The notes beneath the pieces were generated by a model. The model had not been told where the DNA came from and ran no database searches. It was given only the letters and a program-made list of their open reading frames with translations. Shown here piece by piece: positions 60,701 through 64,000 of a DNA stretch of 64,000 nucleotides; positions within the stretch are counted from its first letter, which is position 1, and every line of letters begins with the position of its first letter. The DNA comes from Siphonodentalium dalli. Its lineage: Eukaryota > Mollusca > Scaphopoda > Gadilida > Siphonodentaliidae. The DNA is taken from NCBI GenBank assembly GCA_032622095.1, contig CP136063.1:185607956-185671955 (forward strand), given 5' to 3'. The translations under genes were made by a program, and so were the position numbers.

Positions 60701-61136
60701 TGGCCAACGTCGCCTTGCCCAAGGCAAAGTGTGACTCCACCTTTGTTATTATGTGAAACATGATTGACTGAAAACAAAGAAAGAATAAATAAAATAGATG
60801 ATACATCATAAATCGTGTGCCCAATCTTAATGACCCAAACCTTTGTATTTGTAATATTAAATATATATCCTGCTATTAGTATCTGCCCCCAGTCAAAAAT
60901 GTCATTAAGAAAGCTATCAAATATTGCACTTTGAAACAAATGAAGAGCTCATTGTAATTGTCCTAGGACTAGCCTGCCATTAATAAAAGTCAAAAATCTA
61001 GTGATCATAATCATGAATTGACAAATATTAGAGAACCTATAGACATACCTGGTGCCATCTTGCTTTTCTTAGAATTCCTTTCAGGCTCTGCATGGTCTTG
61101 TTCGTCAACAGCCTGTCTTTTGCGTTTTGCTGGCAT
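48732..61136 (-). CDS. RCC1, Ran guanine nucleotide exchange factor, complete
   Basis: RCC1 binds chromatin in the nucleus and loads Ran with GTP, setting the Ran gradient used in nuclear transport and spindle assembly. Exons are 61136-61049, 60767-60580, 59489-59310, 57189-57045, 55503-55432, 54932-54789, 52242-52126, 51320-51168, 50497-50392 and 48792-48732. They total 1254 nt (417 codons plus stop) against 421 residues in human RCC1. Residues 1-29 form a basic tail (AKRKR, KKSK) fitting a nuclear signal. Seven propeller blades follow, with repeat hallmarks such as [28 protein letters not shown] and SSGGQHT. NFRDANGSMG (150-159) is the Ran-contacting beta-wedge. Asp186 and His303/His304 match the residues implicated in exchange. 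Intron phases are 1,0,0,1,1,1,1,1,2. Confidence 0.97.
48930..49182. mobile_element. Family C compound palindrome, well preserved
   Basis: Two hairpins in tandem, each with GCAGAATGAGGT(C/T)CCCAGA and CTCTGGGGACCTCATTCT arms around TAGCCCGC. The whole is bounded by AAGCCTTGAAATAG and CTATTTCAAGGCTT. It lies in RCC1 intron 9. Confidence 0.88.
49183..49736. other. RCC1 intron 9, no repeat recognised
   Basis: One phrase, TAGGTAACCTCCAGGCGAAC at about 49385, resembles 28358-28378, so a diverged repeat is possible. Confidence 0.4.
49737..49945. mobile_element. Family D element
   Basis: It starts TTAACCGTTTCTACACTAAA and aligns along its length with the minus strand of 17648-17911: ACATTGGAA, TTCATTTGGA, AAGTGCAGAAGGATT, and the GAACTTATTATCTGAACATT arm. 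The counterpart of the exon frame contains a stop here. Confidence 0.8.
49999..50276. repeat. Family E dispersed repeat, short form
   Basis: CAAGAGCACGCCATTGGGGC at the left and AAACGGGCGTATAAAAAGA at the right, with GCGGACGAACAGACGGACAA near the end. It lies in RCC1 intron 9. Confidence 0.7.
50392..50497 (-). CDS. RCC1 exon 9
   Basis: The acceptor is TCTGCTTCAG and the donor AACAG|GTAAGA. It encodes [17 protein letters not shown] and [10 protein letters not shown]. WGMGTNxQLG and GKQLEN match human RCC1 nearly residue for residue. Confidence 0.97.
51168..51320 (-). CDS. RCC1 exon 8
   Basis: The acceptor is TTTTTTTTTCAG and the donor ACAG|GTTGGT, a weaker variant fixed by phase. It encodes [20 protein letters not shown] through [26 protein letters not shown] is a signature of metazoan RCC1. 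Confidence 0.97.
51355..51576. mobile_element. Family A element adjacent to an exon
   Basis: It starts TCATTTCATGACTGGAGC only about 35 bases upstream of the exon 8 acceptor and carries CTTATATATGCCAGTCTCCC and CCTCGCATATATAAGAGAA arms. Confidence 0.8.
51955..52057. mobile_element. Family A half element
   Basis: CTATATATGCGAGTCTGGGA and ATTTCAGGAAGCTTCAATCATG represent the right half only. It lies about 70 bases downstream of exon 7, in intron 7. Confidence 0.75.
52126..52242 (-). CDS. RCC1 exon 7
   Basis: The acceptor is GTTATCTTTCAG and the donor AGAAG|GTAAAT. It encodes [16 protein letters not shown], then [26 protein letters not shown] matches the human blade carrying catalytic His304. 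Confidence 0.97.
52388..53521. mobile_element. Family D element interrupted by a hAT-like insertion
   Basis: The left piece 52388-52466 (AACCCTTTCTGTACCAAATG ... TTCATTTGGAGC) and the right piece 53329-53521 (with GATAATAAGTTCAACAAACG) form one family D copy split at the target duplication of the inserted element. Confidence 0.8.
52467..53328. mobile_element. hAT-like non-autonomous element, 862 bp
   Basis: The left end TAGTGTTCAAATGACTAGTC is inverted at the right (TAATCGTTTGAACACTA), with GTCGAC-rich subterminal sequence. Flanks TTTGGAGC (52459-52466) and TTTAGAGC (53329-53336) are an 8-bp duplication with one mismatch. No transposase frame. It lies in RCC1 intron 6. Confidence 0.88.
53522..54290. 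other. RCC1 intron 6, no repeat recognised
   Basis: No exon or family member is supported in this part. Confidence 0.4.
54291..54539. mobile_element. Shortened copy of the 36628-36980 element
   Basis: TTAAAGGGGTACTGTACACT at the left and ATGGTCCCATAAATGGCTGG at the right; the left inner arm is deleted. It lies in RCC1 intron 6. Confidence 0.8.
54789..54932 (-). CDS. RCC1 exon 6
   Basis: The acceptor is TTTTCTTTTAG and the donor ACTCG|GTAAGT. It encodes [19 protein letters not shown], then [20 protein letters not shown] and LNNYFQL. FAxSxEGHVYxxGLxNYxQLG matches human RCC1. Confidence 0.97.
54933..55431. other. RCC1 intron 5 with a short direct repeat
   Basis: AATATCAACAAAATTAGTTGAT and AATATCAACAAAATCAGTTGAT are about 160 bases apart, with surrounding similarity; the rest is unremarkable. 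Confidence 0.5.
55432..55503 (-). CDS. RCC1 exon 5 (72 nt)
   Basis: The acceptor is TTCTTCCAG and the donor TTTAG|GTGGGT. It encodes [20 protein letters not shown] and KGL, matching human [10 protein letters not shown] ... ANRGGRQGL. Confidence 0.96.
   Translation of the reverse strand, partial: DVPNRVSWVEWRSVSPREVDEKV
55504..57044. other. RCC1 intron 4
   Basis: About 1.5 kb of AT-rich sequence, unusually free of the window's repeat families. No extra exon is needed, since flanking phases match. Confidence 0.5.
57045..57189 (-). CDS. RCC1 exon 4
   Basis: The acceptor is ATGATTTTAG and the donor CTCTTG|GTAAGT. It encodes [20 protein letters not shown], then [20 protein letters not shown]. 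It starts inside the beta-wedge and carries Asp186, equivalent to human Asp182. Confidence 0.97.
57367..57546. mobile_element. Family A element, truncated
   Basis: It begins TTAACCCTTTCATGACGGGA, has CTTATATATTGTGAGTCTCC and ends after ACGGCTCCCTATGGGCAAG. The right end is missing. It lies in RCC1 intron 3. Confidence 0.75.
57547..59309. other. RCC1 intron 3 with repeat fragments
   Basis: 58003-58020 (CAAATCCAAGATGGCTGCC) is a short relative of the array unit at 18690-21640. 58600-58770 holds a fragment of the repeat at 1-480. No exon is supported. Confidence 0.5.
59310..59489 (-). CDS. RCC1 exon 3
   Basis: The acceptor is CTACATTTACAG and the donor TTTAGA|GTGAGT. Sixty codons: [20 protein letters not shown], then [20 protein letters not shown], ending [18 protein letters not shown] matches the human blade. 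Confidence 0.97.
59570..59880. repeat. Dispersed repeat, relative of 1-480
   Basis: AAGCATAACTAAATCCGATG and GTCAAATAAGGGCTGTAACT followed by CTGGTAAAAATGAATGGAC. It lies in RCC1 intron 2. Confidence 0.65.
59881..60579. other. RCC1 intron 2, remainder
   Basis: No repeat family or exon recognised. Confidence 0.4.
60580..60767 (-). CDS. RCC1 exon 2
   Basis: The acceptor is CTTTGTTTTCAG and the donor GGGGGCG|GTAAGC. It encodes [39 protein letters not shown] and [16 protein letters not shown]: the first propeller blade with the [12 protein letters not shown] signature. Confidence 0.97.
61049..61136 (-). CDS. RCC1 exon 1 of the coding sequence, nuclear signal
   Basis: ATG at 61136-61134. It encodes [18 protein letters not shown] and [10 protein letters not shown]; the donor is CCAG|GTATGT. 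AKRKR and KKSK resemble the bipartite basic tail of vertebrate RCC1, which also contacts DNA. TGTGTTTTAG directly precedes the ATG, so a 5' UTR intron may end exactly at the start codon. Confidence 0.92.
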
Positions 61137-61979
61137 CTAAAACACATTGTATACAAAGTATGGTATTAGTTGATTATGACATTCACTCCCTATATAACCT
61201 TCAAGATCACCCATGTTATCTCTGATAATTTAGCAGAAGACACAAACTGCAGGGTTTCCGCCAAGGGGAAATTAATGAGCCCGTATTGGGGAAACACATA
61301 ACGCGACGGGACGACAATGGTTCGTACCGTCGGGCGAAAATTTTGTTATTTGACACTGACACAAAGCAATCCAACGCTACGTATAGTACGCAAGTCAATC
61401 ATTTTCCGTGGGTGCATTAATTCTGTTGATGGTATCCAGATAATTAATCATGTAATTACGCAATTAAGACTGCCGTCTAATTGAATGAAGACTATATCAA
61501 GCTACAAGTTACAGTGTTTAAAAATTTATAAATTACAATAAGATTCCGACAGGTATAATGAAACTAAACACTAAAAAGAATCTATGCATTGTCCAATAAT
61601 ACCTAGGTGGGAGAATTGAATTAAGTATTTCCTAGAATTTCAAGTAGCTTCCGTGAAAATGAAACAGATATATTCCATGTATTCTGTCAATCGTAAAACT
61701 ATTTGCGCTGTGACGTCATATATACTGCAGGGTTTGTCTACAGGAGATATTTATAGCGGCCAAATATGAATTGTAGTGAAATCTTTCAAACTCGGAACGC
61801 GTAGCTTGTCAATAGTCTGTATTAGTCCAACAACTGATGACCGCTGCTATAGAGTTTTAGTCAACGTGTTATACAATATAATTGAGTTTTGGCGGGAAAT
61901 GGGAACATGTGCGCCGTTGTTTGTGTTTGGGGACCCAGGCGGGACAATGAAACTATTATTGACCGTAATTTATCTCCAT

Positions 61980-62019
<40 letters not shown>

Positions 62020-63091
62020 GGGGAGGGGGGGTATGTTTTTTGTGTTTATCCTCCATGCATGTATTATATGGGTCAAATGAATGGTGTTGTCACTATGAAT
62101 TCCCACTATAAAGACTGATTTGGGACAGGTTCCGTATTATAATAGTACGATAGCACAGGATCTCGGAGGTAGATACCTCCTTTGGTAGGAGAACCGCCTG
62201 TTGGCGTATGTTGATCCCTACTCTGCCTAACTCAGCAATTCGGCATTCTTTGATCAAACTATGTAATCGTACGATAGCACGGGATCTCCAAGCTGAGTTA
62301 TTATATAGTTTCAACCACAGAAATCATGTGCAAAATAATATCCGAACTCAGCAGTCCGAGTGTCCGACATCCTTTGATGATACCGCAACATTTATTACGC
62401 TGTATATAACGTCGCTATTTCAATGCATACCAAACATTACGTTGTAGTTTTGGCGCTTTGATTTCAAAGGGTTACGCTGTACCGGTAACACACTGTGCTC
62501 AATTGACCCGCTTTTTCACCAGTATTCTGTTTAACCAGTATGTCTGTTTGACATGCTATATGATCCATCACCTTTTCCCCCAATTTCATGTTGATTAAAT
62601 TTGGCTCATGTAATTTAATTGTCAAATTGGAATGTTACCTAAACTGTTTGTATCTTGATGAACTGCGCATATACAAAAGTTGAATAGGCATAGTTTTTAT
62701 TTATGTCTCTGCTTCTTTTAAAAAAAAAAAAGAAGCACACTCCAACCTTTTACCATTTAGTGGCTTTGACTCTGACATTAAAATTACCTGCCATATTATA
62801 TTAAAGCAATATCCTGATAGGGGGTTCAGGATTTCTGTAGCCAATCAAATGTGCAGTATTGAATTCACGCCCCTACTACTTAGCAGAACGACACAGATGA
62901 GAAAAACATCAGGAAAAAAAAATATATATATCTGCCGGAAAAAAAAGGAATATTTAATTATAGTCAATGTATCGATACAGCCCTAATAAGGACAAATGCA
63001 AAAGGGCAGCAAAGCGAAGCATATGACAAGATCCTGTCTAACATACATGTAAGCCATCCAGTGATGGTCAAGCTGGTTATAGTGAAGCATG
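61137..63091. other. Region upstream of RCC1
   Basis: A promoter should lie here, but no core element can be defended. A 36-G run spans 61983-62018, followed by GAGGGGAGGGGGGG. Two direct copies of CGTACGATAGCAC(A/G)GGATCTC lie at about 62145 and 62267. No gene is supported. Confidence 0.5.
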
Positions 63092-63500
63092 TTATACCAT
63101 TCCAATTCCATGAAATATTCCTTAGTATCCTTGAGTGGCTAATATCTGGACCTCATATAATATCTGACATCATAAATCAGAATCCATCAGAACAGTGTTA
63201 TTTGAAAACGTAATCGCAATGTAACCAGGCAGAATGAACCATGTGGTTTTTATCAATGTCCGCTTCAATATCTTTAAGAAAATGGCAATAACTGCTGATG
63301 TATCTAGAACTGAAAAGCATTCTTTTCCTGCAAAATGATTCACTGGTGATCAGCATTGGCAAATAAAATTATCCTCGCTCATCACTCCTTGTTGGCTTTA
63401 TTAGTGGCCAATGCACATGTGGTGTAGGCATTATCTGTGGATTGGTTTGGATAATTTGTCCGAGGGGAAATTTGGGAGAGGAAAGGGACCCTGAAAGGGC
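63092..63500. repeat. ~410-bp dispersed repeat, copy 2
   Basis: Colinear with 32383-32796 in the same orientation. The minus-strand open frame present in copy 1 is broken here by indels and stops. Confidence 0.75.
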
Positions 63501-63653
63501 ATTCCCCTTAATAATGAGATAATCCTGGCGATCATGCGGGTGAACATAACGGATACTAGTACACGGCTTTATCTGAATCAGATGTGACCACTTTTAAAGG
63601 GATCCGGGGCGGGAAACAATCCGAATACATCTGGCTTGTCCTGCTATTATTAT

Positions 63654-64000
63654 TACAGTAAAACCTCCACATACCGGAACCTCTGCTATCCGGATCCCTC
63701 GCCAATCCAAATGAAATGTCCGGTCCCAAATTCACCCACGTGCATTCTCACTAAAAATTACCTCTAAAATCCGGAACCTCCAAATTCCGGACAGGTTTGT
63801 CAATCCATAATTAAGCGAACACTGTGATTATTAACTCTGAATACCGGACGAGATGATATCTGCCTATACGAGATCGGCTGAGACGAGACGAGAGTATACC
63901 GATTACGTACTCCAGTATAAGCGGACGTTTAATTAGCGTTCTTTTGTTCGGCGTATGCTTTGAACTGGATTGTAACAACAGGAGTCTGATTAGATATCTA
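63654..64000. mobile_element. Possible pogo/Tigger-like transposon end
   Basis: TACAGTAAAACCTCCACATA followed by repeated CCGGAACCTC and ATCCGGA is the terminal style of pogo/Tigger elements with a TA target. The other end would be beyond the window edge. Confidence 0.5.

Noticed and set aside
61776-62111. Open frames through the poly-G tract (poly-Gly or poly-Pro peptides)
   Set aside because: They are generated by the 36-G run, on both strands at once; there is no support for coding.
62144-62330. Possible tRNA or small RNA around the CGTACGATAGCAC repeats
   Set aside because: No cloverleaf or A/B boxes could be formed; it is a short direct repeat only.

Overview
This window is metazoan nuclear DNA: AT-rich, intron-rich, with short exons bounded by GT-AG splice sites and dense in small inverted-repeat transposons. 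The gene set and the repeat style suggest a lophotrochozoan, perhaps a mollusc. That placement is an inference from style, because no sequence search was possible.

Three genes could be assembled exon by exon, with every splice phase agreeing. (1) Plus strand, 1031-9843: the last six coding exons of a peptidylglycine alpha-hydroxylating monooxygenase (PHM), ending at TAA 9841-9843 with a poly(A) signal at 9916-9921. The 5' exons lie left of the window. (2) Minus strand, 28840 down to 16014: six exons of a multi-pass membrane protein that I do not recognise. The start is uncertain and may lie further upstream. (3) Minus strand, 61136 down to 48732: a complete ten-coding-exon RCC1 gene (417 codons), the chromatin-bound nucleotide exchange factor for the GTPase Ran. 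The three genes have no evident functional link; PHM acts in the secretory lumen, RCC1 in the nucleus.

Layout: 1-9.9 kb is PHM with repeat-filled introns. 10-12.2 kb is a Mutator-like element with 9-bp target duplications and a second element nested inside it. 12.2-16 kb is repeat debris. 16-28.8 kb is the membrane-protein gene, whose introns hold an 18-copy, 162-bp tandem array (18.7-21.6 kb) and a near-perfect 521-bp tandem duplication (24.1-25.1 kb). 28.9-48.7 kb has no recognisable gene but holds a 2-kb inverted-repeat element, a hAT-like element with an 8-bp target duplication, a GCTTAA-rich element, several TTAA-flanked elements and a 360-bp tandem repeat. 48.7-61.1 kb is RCC1, with a second hAT-like element nested inside an older element in one intron. 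61.2-64 kb is intergenic.

The most notable observation is in the membrane-protein gene. The last 40 codons of one exon, with its splice donor, lie inside a TTAA-flanked inverted-repeat element whose relatives are scattered through the window. Either a transposon was exonised in frame, or the element family captured this exon. A second oddity is a local triplication of a PHM exon end and its splice donor beside a transposon edge. I found no CRISPR array, operon or prokaryote-type system. Small RNA content is limited to one degenerate tRNA-Thr-like sequence.
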